From positions 12,529,501-12,593,500 of the forward strand of contig OX359273.1 in the NCBI GenBank assembly GCA_947179155.2: 64,000 bases of DNA. The letters run 5' to 3'. This DNA comes from Hedera helix (taxonomy: Eukaryota; Streptophyta; Magnoliopsida; Apiales; Araliaceae). This document shows, piece after piece, positions 37,352 to 50,314 of this stretch; position 1 is the stretch's first letter, and each line of letters begins with the position of its first letter. The position numbers and the translations under genes were made by a program. A model generated the notes under the pieces. That model did not search any database. It was not told the origin of the DNA and saw only the letters and a program-made list of their open reading frames with translations.

Positions 37352-38109
37352 AACACTACTTTAGAGTGTTTAAATTGCGTCTCAAGTAAGATTGGTATAT
37401 AATAAAGGTCATATGAAATGCAAATATTTTTATAAATTGCCCAAATGAACTGCTGAAATCATGATCCCATTTTATACCATTATTCAAAGTTTTTTGAAGA
37501 CTTGAAGGCCTTAAAATATCAAAAAGAGCAATAAGTAATTTGGGACAAGGATTACTTTAATGATGAAATTTGATAGTGCTAGCTATACCCAATTCATGTA
37601 TCATTTTATTTGTTTTCAAAGACTTAGCAGCAGATTGTACAAGCAAGAGATTAGTGGGAAGAAATTAAAAACTAATAATAAAATAAAATTCACATACCAT
37701 GAAACAGAGAGGAAAACAGTGGCCATGGCAGAATTTTTGGGCTTACAGCTCCTGCAGCCTCTCTCTCTTCCAACACAAAATTGTGTGCAAATTATCAAAT
37801 TTCCGATCATCTGGGCAATAAATAAACAAATCAAAGCAGTAATTCCAAGCCCAAACGCACGACTTCCTGGCAAATAACACAGCTTCCCATCCAATCTAAT
37901 ATCCTTCTTCTACGAAGTATAATTAAATAAAATAAATAAACAACTATTAACAATTCAACAACAAAAATAATTGAAAAAGATAAAATTGAATGAAAATTAA
38001 TTACCTCGGATCTCTTGAATTCAGCGGCAATGCACAGCGCGAATGAGACGAGGCCGAGGACGAGGACGAAAGAGAAAATTAATATGATACCGTCTCGGTT
38101 TCTTTCCAT
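36330..38109 (-). CDS. DUF1218 family four-span membrane protein (three exons)
   Basis: Exons 38005-38109, 37698-37909 and 36330-36564 join through GT-AG introns into 183 codons with no break. The second junction splits a Trp codon (TG/G). Family hallmarks are present: an N-terminal hydrophobic segment (about residues 8-29), then CYLPGSRAFGLGITALICLF with a span at about 54-76, a Cys-rich loop (CVGRERGCRSC), a third span at about 95-121, an ECYIVKDGVYVG loop, and a last span at about 145-168. Length fits DUF1218 proteins, a plant group that includes MODIFYING WALL LIGNIN and the DESIGUAL/VCC proteins, acting at the secretory pathway or plasma membrane in wall lignin and leaf or vein patterning. 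Which subgroup this belongs to I cannot say. Intron 2 (1.13 kb) contains a 38-base G run. The only apparently intact host gene in the window. Confidence 0.92.
37313..37350. repeat. Homopolymer run of 38 G in intron 2 of the DUF1218 gene
   Basis: An uninterrupted G run on the plus strand, hence poly-C in the sense transcript of the DUF1218 gene. It can form quadruplex structure on the plus strand. The exact length is easily misread by sequencing. Confidence 0.9.
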
Positions 38110-40356
38110 GTGAGGCGGAGGAAAAATGTGTTTTAGATTTTTTGTGTGAAGAAAATGGAGGAGAGAGAACTAACCACTCTTGGAAGTCACTTAAAGGACA
38201 GAGGTTGGGTGGTGTCCTCTTCCTTGACTTGTAGTGTAGGGGGGAGGACGTTGAGACTTGAGACTTTTCAATGCCATGACTTGTAGTGTAGGGGGGGAGG
38301 ACATTGAGACTTGTAGTATTGCTGCTACTACTGCGAGAAATTATTCCGTATTTCTGGAGCACAGATGAACAGTATGTTCTATTTTTCACATGAAGGTGGG
38401 GATCATACGTTGAACACGGATTTTAACACGCGTGGTTTTTATTCTCATGTAAGAAGAGGGGCATGCTATTCACCATGCCTCAAGAGCATGGTATAATTTT
38501 TCTACTACTACCTCAATTTTATAATATTTTTTTCGTCAAGTATTAATAATTGTTGGAGTTTTATGCATATGAATTAAGAAAATTATTTGATATTATCACT
38601 TAATAATTAAAATTTGTATAAATTTCATCATTATTTCTCTAGGAAAAAAACTTAATAGAAAAAAAATGGAGAGAATCTAATAATAAGATAGATAAATACA
38701 TAATTTTCTCTTATATAAAAATATAAACGGCAAGTAAATTGAAATACCTTTTTTCTTTCTAAAAAACTGTTTATTATTATGAAATGAATGGAGTAATGGA
38801 GTCTTTGTGGGAATTGAAATTTATGGTCCTACTAAATTAATTATACTAAAATAAATTAATTAATTTTTTTTATAATACATGAAATATTTGAGATTTGGAT
38901 TCGTGATGTTGCATGGATATTAATATTTTTGAATTAAATTCTTAATCATTTGACATTGAGTTGGTCAACTGTCACTGCTCTAATATGGTGATTTGGGAAG
39001 AGAGTATGAGATAATTAAGGAAATTAATATTTTTATAAGAGAAATTGATATTTGAGCAAGACATTTATCACATAAATTGACAAATTTAATATATAATATT
39101 TAAATATAAAATCAAATATTATATCTATCTTAACTATTAAAAAGTGAGGTATGACACAAATTTTAATATCATGTCTCATTTTTTAATGATTAAGATAGAT
39201 GTAGTGTTCTAATGTTATGTTTAGATATTGTGCACTTATATTTATTCAACAAAAATACGAGTTTAGATCACCTGTCCCAAATTATGTCTCATTTTATATC
39301 CCAAGAAGATTGTTCTATGTGGCAATTTTAATGTTATTTTTATATAATAAATAAAAAGATACAATTCAAAAAAAAAAATTAAAAATCGGAAACTACTATA
39401 ATTTCCCCCCCACCCATTTAGTGTTTCCATAATAAAAAAAATCTTACTTCCTTCTAAATTCAATTCCTATGTAATCTCGGTTAGAAGTTTTTTTTTTCTA
39501 AAAAAGCAATCGTTCCAATCGTTCCTCTCCTAGCTCACTTTTAGAAAATCGTTGAATCAAAAGCCAAAGGTATCAATTATTTATATTGCCACACTTGTAA
39601 TACCCAGTAAAATAATAATAATAATAACTAAATAAATAAAAATATATATTATTTAGGTCAAACTAGTCATTTAATTTATGTGAACTAATACGTATTAATA
39701 AGTGACGGATAAATTAATTTGATAAAATTAAACCTTAAAACTAATTGAGTTTAATTTATATGTGGGTAATAAATTTTATTAAAATTAGGAAAATGAATAA
39801 TATCTATATTAATAATAAATAACTAAAACACAAACCCTATATATTTTAGTCTACTCTTTCTTCGTCTGATAAACAAAGGGAGAAGGCTACGCCGTGGGCA
39901 ACATAGAAGCGAGTCACTTCTTTTAATTCAAGTAAGTTCTTAATATACGTGTGATGGGTGGTACATCTATGAGTATATATAGATATATCAAATCATTAAA
40001 TAAGGAATTTTACTATAGATAAGTAATTTCAGCTTCAATTGAGGGCAAAGCCATGTATCCAATTCTTTCATGGAAGGAATCATGTGTCCGATTAAAGTAA
40101 TAAAAAAAATGGAAGTGGTTTTATACTTTACTAAAGTTATTTAAATTGCTATATAATAATTATTTGAAATAGAGTGTATCTTTGTAAGTAATCAATAAAA
40201 TACATATATTGCTGAGATATAATTATTTGAGTTTATATTTGGATCAGTCCATATTATTTTTGGGTTAGATCTATTCGATACTTAGATTGGGTCATAGGGT
40301 GGTCGATCCAATCACATTCATATTGAAGGCGGCTTGGGGTTGACAATGTCCTCATA
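38110..40356. other. Upstream region of the DUF1218 gene; possible LTR start
   Basis: Contains the gene's putative promoter and 5' UTR just above 38109 and a short tandem duplication (38225-38313). At 39596 the string TGTAATACCCAGTAAAATAA resembles an LTR start and could begin an old LTR interrupted by the solo LTR at 40357, but no end was found. Nothing else is recognisable. Confidence 0.4.
38225..38313. repeat. Short tandem duplication upstream of the DUF1218 gene
   Basis: A 35-base motif (GACTTGTAGTGTAGG, then GGGAGGAC and TTGAGACTTG) at 38225-38259 recurs at 38278-38313 with one substitution and one extra G. It lies 115-200 bases above the start codon, within the likely promoter or 5' UTR. 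Confidence 0.85.
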
Positions 40357-41298
40357 TGTAAGACCCCAAATTTTATGAAATATAAAATTTAATTTTTCTT
40401 CATATATATTTTTCATGAAACAGTAAGTGGTTAAATTGATAAAGTTAAAAGTTAAGGATGTTATGTGTAAATTATATTATGTCGGACAATATTCGTTTGG
40501 TCGGGGAATATTCGTACGACGGCGCCGTACGAACCAATCATTGGTGGACCCCATAACGAATAATTGTCGGATATAGAAAATAACATAAATAATTTTTAAA
40601 TGGTCAATGGTACTATCACTTTTAATTGTTAAAATATCCGGTGGTAAAAGAATAGTAATATACGGTATTATAAGTAACATACGGTATTGCACAGTAGAAC
40701 ACGGTATTGCTCAGTAGCACACGGCATTGGACAATATTTTGTATTATTAAACTGATAAAGTGGTTATCGTACAATATTTGACTTTGTTGTCACATGCACA
40801 ATAATTCATAATATTAAACAGATAATTGTCACAGTAGCATATGCACAGTAATTCACATTATTGAATCAATAATTGTCATTACACAGTAATGTATTCTTTC
40901 TTTTATAAACTTTCTGCATTATTGTTATCTCTATTATGATGTTAATTAAAACTGTTGTATTTTATTATTAATTAATTTGATATCTAACTCAGATAGCCAA
41001 CTACACTGTATTTATAACAACTAGTCATAATAATGAATATGTGTGAATTATTGCTGAATAATTGAATTGATAAAGTTATTTGTTTATAATATAAAATTAG
41101 GTGATATAAAATGAATGATATAGATTAAAGATAATATAGAATTTGAAATGGATGGTGTAGATTAAAAGATGATCTTTAAATGAATGGTTTAGATTAAGAA
41201 AATCTTAAAAGATGAAATGAATTGTATGGATTAAACATTATCTTGAAATGAACGGTTTGGATTAAATTAGGAAATCTTGGTTATGATAAGATTTTTGG

Positions 41299-41308
41299 CT
41301 ATAAATAG
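41299..41308 (+). promoter_or_regulatory. TATA box of the family C solo LTR
   Basis: CTATAAATAG about 940 bases from the LTR start, on the strand expected from the LTR orientation. It could drive outward plus-strand transcription. Confidence 0.55.
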
Positions 41309-42445
41309 AGGTCTTAACTTAAGGATTTTTCATAAATTTTCTTACTTGTTCTTTCTTTCACTCTCTAAATACTTCTTTGTGTAAGTTCTCTCTAAGTGTG
41401 CTCAAGTCATCTTGAGTATTTGTGAAGATTTATAAGTGTACGGGTACTGTTCAAGTTAATCAACCTCATTTAAATCAATATCCAGTCACGTGTTAAGGTA
41501 AGGAATATCATCTTCTTTCATATTTTATTATTTAAACTTACTACGGTAAGGGATTATCATTCTTTGATTCTCGAAAATAATATCGTTTCTTTCTTACTCA
41601 TAAGATGTGCCATTTATTTCCATGTATTAATTTGTGGGAATAACCTTACGGCGCGGATTACCGCCTGTTGGTAAATAACCTTTCGTATTCATTCCTTATT
41701 AATCTCTGAGAATAACCTGACTACGCGGATTACCGCATGTTTGGTGAATTACTCTTTGTATTCATTTCTTATTTGTCTCTTGTGGAAATAATTCGTTTAC
41801 ACGAATTATCACAAGACACTTTTATTCCATATTCGTTTGTAATATCATTTTCTTTCATATTTGTAAGTGATATTATTTTCCTTTATACTCATAAGGGATA
41901 CCATCTTTTTCATCTTCCATTATTCAAACTTGCTATGGTAAGGGATATTAATTTTCTTCACCTTTTGTTAATCAAACTTGCTACGGTAAGGGATATTATT
42001 TTCTTTCATACACCTAAATCGAAACTTATTATGGAACTATTGCTTCTATAATTCCTGAAAATATTATATATTCCATAATAGTTGCACTTCATCATTTCAA
42101 TTGAACCTTCCTATTTATGTGAACCTTTCTATTGAACTGTAACCGTTATTCTGAACTGTGGATCTTGAATATCATTTTTGAATTTCACTCCACATCATGT
42201 TGACAATTTGGACACTATTTAAATCTGCACAAAGTAAACTTCTGATACTTATTGTTTATCTTGTTTCTTCTGTTCATCATTTATATCATTCTAATCATTC
42301 AAAATCAAGTTGTTGTGAATATCTGTGGCCAGGGGCACAGATGCGATATAATTGTTGAACAGATGATAGGTTAAAGGCGATATAATAGGTTAAAGGCGAT
42401 ACATCTGTTCGGTGTCTTTTATAGCACGTGGTTAATGTTCTCTTT

Positions 42446-42700
42446 GGCCCGTAGTGCAAAGATGAACTGTTGTTTGGTATGATTATGACCAAAGGCTGAA
42501 TCTGGTATAATCATGACCGTTGGTGTTATATTGAATATCTTTGGCCCGTAGTGCAAAGATGAACTGTTGTTTGGTATGATTATGACCAAAGGCTAAATCT
42601 GGTATAATCATGACCATGGTGTTATATTGAATGTCTTTAGCCCATAGTGCAAATATGAACTGTTGATCTGCATGATTATGACCAGGAACTGTGAATTTGT
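42446..42700 (+). repeat. 97-base tandem repeat inside the family C LTR, about 2.6 copies
   Basis: A unit beginning GGCCCGTAGTGCAAAGATGA starts at 42446 and 42543, with a third, diverged partial copy from about 42637. Related inverted copies are seen at about 4110-4280 in the other LTR of this family. Confidence 0.85.
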
Positions 42701-43240
42701 ATTATCTTGACTAATGGTATTTCAGATGATAAAAGTTGATGATGTTTTTCCTAAAAAGAGAAGCAAGTGGACACTATAGTCTGCATTATTCTTCTAATAG
42801 ATTGTTCATTCCGCTGCTATTATTAATCTGAACATTGTTCAAGAATTAAAATACAGTTTTTGATATAAACCTTGTAGTCTATTGTATTCTATCAAGAACT
42901 CAACTGTTGAAGACTAACGATAATTTACTCGTCATTATCTTAGTCATGATATTCTTTACTAGGGCTATTTGAGCTCACCCTTTCTTTTTGTTCCATTGTT
43001 TTTCAACAGGAGATGAGAACGTAGCTGGGTCTAGCCGGTGGATGGAGTGAGAGTACGAGGGATAGCTATCGTAGTCTTCACGTGTTGTGAAATAGTGTGA
43101 CAATAGTCGTAAAAGACTTAGTTGTGTATTATTATACACTGTATTATTGTACGTTGCACTACTTGTAATAATTTTGTTGTAGTCTTTTGACAACTCAAGT
43201 TTGGGCTGTGTAGGCCCAGATTTAGGGATGTCACATCATA

Positions 43241-43732
43241 CCTCTTGGATTCTATTTCCTTGTTTGGCGGAAGTAGGATGCTTGTTATTAAAAGGATTCC
43301 ACAATGCATTAAATGGATTCATAAGTGAATTTGGAAGTGGACATCCTATTCTTTCTTGGATTTCGGGGATCATGACATGGATATAAGCAGCCAACTAGCT
43401 CACAAATATGGTACATACTTTCTTATTCACAGAATCTTGTTATTCTAGCATAACTTGGTTTTCCATTGATAACGCTTTTGGATTGTATTTACTCTCACAC
43501 CGGAGCATTCCCGGACGGCCCCAAGTTGTCTCTTGTTCTGGAAGTGTTTAACGGTTTGTCTTAAGCATAGGTGTTCGTGCTTTTGGTAATTTTCAACAGG
43601 CTTATAAAGTTTGGCATTAACATTGGCGCTTGAAGGAGGGATTGGGTTTCTATTTGAAGGAAAATCATAAGGTGAGAGGTTGTTTGATTGGTTCTTGGTT
43701 GAGTGGATTTGTGGCAGAACGTGTTAGCAGTT
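43241..43732. other. Unassigned region after the solo LTR
   Basis: An open frame at 43201-43386 starts within the solo LTR, so it is not a real gene as it stands. Near 43612 TTAACATTGGCGCTTGAAGG resembles an LTR end followed by a TTGGCGC-type primer site as used by Tat/Athila elements. No confident gene. Confidence 0.3.
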
Positions 43733-43993
43733 ATGGTGAACCTTGGTGAGCCATTAAGGGAGAAGGCTGGTTCCTCGGCGGAACCTTCTTCTCGATGCAT
43801 GAGAGGTTCGGTGATGGATAGATTAGGACCTTCTGGAAAGAGGATAGGTTCGACAGCTACACAACCAGTCCCGACAAAACGCAAGCTGTTCTCTACTTCC
43901 GATGAAGGGGACTTTGGCTTACTCAAGAGCGGTCATGGCAAGGGTCATACCAGCCACGATGAAAGAGAGACGATCAGGAAGAGGAAAATTTAA
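43733..43993 (+). pseudogene. Possible Gag N-terminal fragment of a Tat-like retroelement
   Basis: An 86-codon frame from ATG 43733 to TAA 43991 is hydrophilic, rich in Arg, Lys, Ser and Gly (SGKRIGSTATQPVPTKRKLF, ERETIRKRKI). It lies about 100 bases after the putative TTGGCGC primer site, and a further Gln/Leu-rich stretch follows the stop (LQLLQQELHKQL). The composition and place fit the Gag start of a Tat-type gypsy element. I cannot name a domain, so this may equally be chance coding-like sequence. Confidence 0.3.
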
Positions 43994-46160
43994 GAGACAG
44001 AAGACACTATGAAGGCCTTACAACTTCTGCAACAAGAGCTTCACAAGCAACTGTCAGAATTAAAGGGCGGGGGGGACGACTCCACAAATTCAACACCAGA
44101 GGAGAAGAGTTAACGATCCTCCCACGTCACAGTTGAGCGGTTGATTCAGAGGATCCCATGTGGAGATCAGACCCAACTAAAACCAACAAGGAGAAAGGAG
44201 GCAGACTTCACGACATGATAGAGAGCCTGTCCACCCGAGCCCAACCAGACGAGGTTGATCCCGATTGCTTCGGGTGAGACAGAATGACCTGCGTGCTAAT
44301 ATAAGGTTGAAGAACAGACGCACTAATATAAGGTCGAATTGAGGAAAAGAGGAAGGTTGAAATGGAATTGGGGGAGGATTGTAAGAGAGCTGCAAATAAG
44401 GGTTCAGAGAGAATGAAGGAACGGTGGGGGATAGGGAGGGAATTAGATTAGGAGTTTGAGGGTACTGAATGTATGTGTAGGAATAAGGAGAGTAATTGTC
44501 GGCGGAAGGGTGGTAATTGGTTGCGAACGGTGGTGTAGCTATGGGAGCAAAAGTTGGTAGTACATAGGAGGACATATAATTAACATCTTGGATGTAAGAG
44601 TGCTGAATTGAATAGTAGGATGTAAAATTTACCATCAATGGATCATACTCCCTCTCTCATGGTCGGAAGTCACCGAGGAACAGTCGCTCTGATACCACTT
44701 TATCAGAATCTGAGCTCCTGACTACTGAACCATTAAGACTGAATGGAGCTTAGAACTCAGCCATGGACGTATACCCATAAGGAAATAGGTTTGGAGCAGC
44801 CATATAACCAGTCGCATAAGGATAATAATCAACATATTGATGAACTGACATTGAAAAATATGATTAAACACTACCAGCTAAAAGGAAAGGAAGGAATTGC
44901 AAGAAAGGAAATTTAACTAAAAGAAATTCATTGAGATTATCTTCCCTTCTTACATTGATACTACTTTTATAACCCAAGCCTAATAAATTATGAGATGCCA
45001 ATAAATAGACCCACTAATAATTTGACACATGGCATAAAAAAGATAAAAGTGCAAAATACTTAAAGCGACTGTGTTTTGGATTTCTACTCTTCCATAAAAG
45101 ACGATGTAACGCTGATAAGGGCTGGTTTTTATTGGCAGAGACAACCACCACTGGCGCCACCACAATTGTAAGGGAGGGGATTGGTTTGGGGTGAGAAGAA
45201 ATTAAGGATTTGAGTTTGGATTGTGATTTAATGAGAATTGTTTAGGACGTGGAAAAAACAACTAAGGTTTTGGGGAGGGTTGGGGGAGCCATTTTAGCGA
45301 TGTTGGACCTAACATTGAATGTGGAATTGGTGGGTCTTTCTTCGTTCGTGGAGGATGGTGGAGGAAGATCACTGTATAATTCACCAAACATTTTTAATTT
45401 TTTGATTTTTTTATCAATCCTAAAAATTCGAGTGTTAGTAGATGATCATGGTGGAAATAGTGGTAGCATGGTGGCAGTGGTTCTGATAGTGAAAGGTTGG
45501 TAAAAGGCGAAAAGAAGAGGAAGATAAAGAGGAGAGGAGGGGGCCGTTGAAGAAAGAGATAAATGGTTTTGAATGTTTTGGGTGAAGAGACTTAGAATAG
45601 ATAATGTCCATGAGTGAGGCTGTCAGAGCATGGCCATGAGTGGGGTTGTCGGAGGACGATGATGAGTTGGGTTGTTGCGGTAGTGATTGATTTGCAAGAA
45701 TGTGAAACAGTAAGGTGAAAAGGCTTGCAAGCAGAGATCAGCCATAAGAGAGAGTTGTACCAAGAAATGGGTATTGAAATATGAATAGACAATTTTATCC
45801 TTCAAAATATACGCGTTTAGTTCACACCTGTGTCCATTCCGTTAGTTAATTGGGGATTTAGTTTAAATTTGACGAATACCTTCGCCTCGGTTGTTCGTCT
45901 TTGACTATGCCCATTTTGCAAAATAAATACGTATATTACCACTTCTTCTTTTTTGCGCACAAAAGGGAACGGTGGTCTTCAATCTCTGTCTTCTCTAATG
46001 GATTTTGCTTATAATTATCAAATTAAATATGATTATGAATGTACAATTTTTGAGTTTTTGGAATCAATGGATACAAAATTGTTATGGAAGAGACCTGATT
46101 CTAACAAAAATCCATGGGTTTTCTGGAGTCATGAGCAATCTCAATCTCAAACTCACACTT
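43994..46160. other. Degraded repeat-like region with a Tyr/Pro/Ser-rich frame and an isolated primer-site motif
   Basis: On the minus strand a 153-codon frame (44638-44177) is rich in Tyr, Pro and Ser (ATPPFATNYHPSADNYSPYS). A related short peptide with HQYVDYYPYATGYMAAPNLF lies near 44850-44750 on the same strand. Between them, at 44688-44699, TGGTATCAGAGC occurs on the minus strand, as in retrotransposon primer sites. 45180-45560 is purine-rich. A 70-codon plus frame (45953-46165) runs into the LTR at 46161 and is unrecognised. I do not assign a gene to any of these. Confidence 0.3.
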
Positions 46161-46301
46161 TGTAACACTCCTTTCCCGAATTAGAAAGAGAGGTTACTCA
46201 CAAAATATAACAAAACTATAAAATAAATCAAAAGCTCTACTTTACCAAAATGAAAAACTCTAATAACTGATAAATGCCATAAGTCTAATCACAATAAATA
46301 T
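46161..46301 (-). mobile_element. Minus-strand LTR (family F), 3' end piece
   Basis: Starts on the plus strand as TGTAACACTCCTTTCCCG, the reverse complement of an LTR 3' end (CGGGAAAGGAGTGTTACA). It is interrupted at 46301 by a solo LTR. The same LTR seems to resume at 50315. Confidence 0.5.
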
Positions 46302-47820
46302 TGTAATGTCCTAAACATTTCAACAGTGATCTAACAAGATCTAAGCAAGGTTGTCAATTCAAAACTTAAAGAAGGATTGCTCAAGCATACCTTGAGCTAT
46401 CTAAAAGAATATATACGACTTGAAACTATGATCGTATACACCTAAGAGGTTAAAAATGTTTAACCTAATTTGTGTTATGTGATTAGTAAAGCTTGAATTA
46501 AGCTTTTAAATGAGTTATGTGAATTATCTATGTGTAGAATTTTGTGTTTTGGTTTGAGTGGTTAACCCTTAACACTTATTAAAAATCAGAAGTCAATTTA
46601 AGGCAAAAACCTAAATTGAGAAAAAAGTTAAAACCTAAACCCTAAACCCTAGAAAATAATCCAGGCTCTCGAGAGAAACGTGTAGGTCAAATTGACATTC
46701 CGTTTTAAGATTCAACCTTCCCACGATTTGAAAACAAATAACAGTCAATAAAAGTTTTCTCGAAAAACGTGTAAAAGCACTATTCACGAGATGACGTTTT
46801 TCATTCGTTTGACTGTTTCTTTCATCTATAGAACTTCTTACATTTCACAACATAGTGATAATATGAGGCTTAGATGTTAGGGAACCAATAAAATTTTTAG
46901 GGGAAAAAGACGAAAATGTCACGATTTACGAGAAAATGTTTGTCATCTTTTTTTTAATGTTCTTTTCGACGTTTTGACTTTTTACATTTCATGATATAAC
47001 ATTTATACGGGGAATAGATACTAGGGATCCACTAATATTTTTCCCAAAAATAAAACGTAAAACGCTGTTCATACGGAAACGCTTTCCATTTTTGATCAAA
47101 CCGTTGATGGATACAGTGTTTGTATGCAATACCGATGCGTAATAAGCAATAAAAGTTTTTCTCAAAAAACGTGTCAGGAATAAGACGAAATAGGGAAAAG
47201 ACAAAAACAAAATATTATTTTTGACTTTTTGGTCATTTAACCATTTTCTGAGAAATATCGCCAAAAATACTATTCACCAAAAAATGTGCCAAGTCTTTTG
47301 GACTTTCCACTTCACAGAATAGTGTTTATACGGAACAAAACTCAGTAATATTAAAATTTTAAATTAGTGGAAGTTAATCATTTAGTTGGAATACGAAGAA
47401 TAATAAAAAAAATACTATAATGTATAATACGATATATAATACCAGTAAAATACGAATATTATACAATGTATTATATGAAAGATTATACGAGAATAATACG
47501 ATGTATAATACCAGTAGAATACGAATATTATACAATGTATTATACGAAAGAAATACGTATAAATACTAATGTATTATACTATTTAATTAATTAGTTGAAA
47601 TCAAACTAGGTTATGTGTAACTAAGTTAGTGTAATCAAACTAGGGAAAACTAGCACAGTTACACTAACTGAAAAAGAACTAGCACGATTTGTTTGGAACT
47701 AAATTCAAGTGAAAATGAATCGACCAATCAAAAGAAGGGTGATGTAAGCGATGATGCAAGCGCTAGGGTGCAAAGTGTAATAAGCCGAGGTAAAAATGCG
47801 ATTAATGAAACTTGGTTTTT

Positions 47821-47830
47821 CTATAAATAG
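47821..47830 (+). promoter_or_regulatory. TATA box of the family D solo LTR
   Basis: CTATAAATAG about 1.52 kb into the LTR, on the plus strand, matching the LTR orientation. Confidence 0.55.
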
Positions 47831-48029
47831 GAAGCTAACCTCTTCATTTTTCTCATCATTTTTCAAAGCAAAAATTCAAGTATCAAAGCTATACATATAT
47901 TGAGAGAGAGTTCTAGTGAGTTACTACCTTAGAAATTGCAAAGAAATAGTTAAAGCTTGCAAGCACCAAATGCATAATCTCTAGTAATTATTATGTTCAA
48001 TTTTTCTTCCGTCTTTAATTTTTCAAAAG

Positions 48030-48600
48030 CTCAAGAATGCGAGTCGTAACTATGTACGATTGTCGTTCTCCGTGTTCTTCGTGTGTTCTTGAGCCTTTCT
48101 ACATTTTGTAGTAGTTATAATGTCGAATTTTAATTCGTAGTTTAAAGTTCAATGAACATACGTCGTTACTATGTACGGTTTATCCGTTCTTCTTATGTTC
48201 TTGAGCATTTTTATAAATTTGTATAATTCAATTTACAAGCCGTTATAATGACCAAATTTTGTCAAATATAAAGTGTTATAATCACATATGTAAGCAGTTA
48301 TAATACTCAAATTATTTCAAGTATAAAATTCAAAAGCTCAAGAATATAAGTCGTTATCATGTACGATTTTTTGTTCTTCATGTTCTTCGTGTGTTCTTGA
48401 GCAAAAGTCATAATTTCCTACATAAATAGGTTTATGATTTTGTACTTTAGTGTTATAAAGTTGTGAAACATGATGGCCTAGTAAATTCATGCTTGTGGCA
48501 CCATGTTTTAACAAGTTAAACCAAGAACGATGAAACTTAGTTCTTCATGTTCTTCGTGTTCTTCGATTCGTTCTTCGTGTTCTTGAGAAAAAGTCATAAA
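48030..48600 (+). repeat. Degenerate repeats in the family D solo LTR
   Basis: Four or more diverged copies of a unit with a GTCGTTA(C)TATGTACG-like start and a GTTCTTCGTGTGTTCTTGAG end, spaced irregularly by about 100-200 bases, just downstream of the TATA box. Confidence 0.75.
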
Positions 48601-50314
48601 TCGTACATAAGTAGGTTTATGATTTTATTATTTTTATGTTATGAAGTGATATTGAGGGTCAGAACATGTTATCTTAGCAAATTAATGCTTGAGGTATCAT
48701 GTTTTACCAATCAGATTAAAGAAAGATAAGTCTAGTATGCTAACAGACCTTTCTGCCAAAATTCCAAAATTTTAAAGTCTGAATCTGCCTTAGAAACCTA
48801 AATGAAAGTTGTAGATCATGAAATTCTAAGAAATTTAGACTCAAGAATCTCTCAAAAATATTTATGTATGAAAAAGTTGTGGCAGTTACCGAAAATGACG
48901 TCAAAGCTGAAAAATTAAGGGACCATTCGGGTGGAAACACTTAAAATTAGGATTTTGAGTTTGCCACTTAACGAAATGATTCCACCAATGAAAATAGTCT
49001 AATTAATTTATTCTAAGACTTATTCAAAAGAAAATTTTGATAAACTAATATTCGGGGACGCGTAACCCTTTTTGTAGGCGTTTAACGATTTTCTGGTAAA
49101 CCCTAAAACAGTTTCAAAGCAAGTTCTAAACCCTTATGTGTTAATTGTTATATAATAGATGATACGTGAAGTGTTTAACTGATGTTTACAAGCCTTCTAA
49201 CTGTTATGCATTATGTTTACGATTTATGAACATGATTTATACACTTTGTGTGTCAGTGTGATATAAATTGTTAGAATGTGAGTTATATGTGATATTAAAT
49301 GGAGAATTATGTTCAGTCAATGCATGTTAAAGTTTATATGAAAGCATAAACTGTGTATGTGTTGTATGTTAAACTTGCTGAACCGTCGTGCTCATTCTTG
49401 CGAATAAAACCTTATTTGCAGATTAAAGATGAACGTTAAGAAGATCATGAACGTAAAGATGAAGCGTAGATTAGGTTTTCATGTTTATTACTTATATTTG
49501 TATAAGTCATAATGACTGTTGTAATACGAACAAATAAACATGTAACCGAATATTAAATGAATGATATAAATTATTATCATTTGAATGTTATTATGTCTTT
49601 ATTTTGATATAACTTAGAAATCTTAAGACTTAACATAGTATTGATAATGATCTATTTATCTGAATAAGAATCGGTAAATAACTTGTGAGTGTTGTACATC
49701 CGAGACAGGACTAAGCGATGTTGACTGGTCAAATCCATCGTTAAGGTTCCTCGGACCCAGGTATAACTCGTTATTACTATTCTAAATGTCAGATAACTAG
49801 GATTATTAATATGAATAGATATCACTATAAACAAATATGTTTCAAATGTGGGTCTTAACTAGTTGGGTAATGTTCTGCACGGAAAAAGAATTTTGCACCG
49901 GACAAAGATACAACCATTTGTCACGGATAAAGATGCAAACATTTATTATGGGTGAAGATACAAACATTCACCGCGAGATTCTCTGTTCCCAAGAGTCGTC
50001 CTAATGATTTAATGTCGTGGATATTGGAACATGTAAAGTTATAGAATATTTAAATCTTAAGGTTAAAATGGGACCGTTATATATGGTGTTATCCATTTAT
50101 ACGAATGAAATACAAATTGATACTTGTATAAATAATGAGACCGAGATCAAGTTAAGATCTAGGGACAAAGTTAAGAGAAATTTTTAATGTATAGTCTAAA
50201 ATAAGACTAATTCAAGCAATATGATTATGGGATCATTGGTTAAGTCGATAGATGTATGAAATTAACGCACAAGGTCTGCCGCATAGCGAGTGTGGGGATT
50301 TTGGGGGCATTACA

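Larger units (their letters stand above)
40357..43235 (+). mobile_element. Solo LTR (family C), duplication TCATA
   Basis: 2879 bases from TGTAAGACCCCAAATTTTAT to TTTAGGGATGTCACA, flanked on both sides by TCATA (40352-40356 and 43236-43240). It contains a TATA box at 41299 and a 97-base tandem repeat near 42446-42700. An inverted, shorter relative lies at 3661-5676. No internal retrotransposon sequence is present, so this is a recombination remnant. Confidence 0.93.
46302..50314 (+). mobile_element. Solo LTR (family D), near-perfect duplication AATAT/AATAC
   Basis: 4013 bases from TGTAATGTCCTAAACATTTC to GATTTTGGGGGCATTACA. The flanking five bases are AATAT (46297-46301) and AATAC (50315-50319), one mismatch, suggesting an older solo LTR. 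TATA box at 47821. It contains a 67-base duplication (47426-47560), degenerate repeats with GTTCTTCGTGTTCTTGAG (48030-48600) and the motif TTGCTGAACCGTCGTGCTCA (49372-49412) shared with other LTR families here. The open frames inside it are accidental. Confidence 0.8.

Noticed and set aside
37560..37877. 105-codon plus-strand frame
   Set aside because: It lies opposite exon 2 of the DUF1218 gene and crosses its splice sites; a shadow frame.
38021..38389. 122-codon minus frame overlapping the DUF1218 start
   Set aside because: It is out of frame with the conserved exon and made of the duplicated G-rich motif; no family resemblance.
41737..42051. 104-codon plus frame in the family C solo LTR
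   Set aside because: Contains imperfect repeats of the LTR itself and has no homologue I recognise.
3660..43240. The inverted family C LTR pair as the two ends of one giant element or foldback
   Set aside because: The 40 kb copy has its own perfect target duplication, so it is an independent solo LTR; the copies also differ in the middle.
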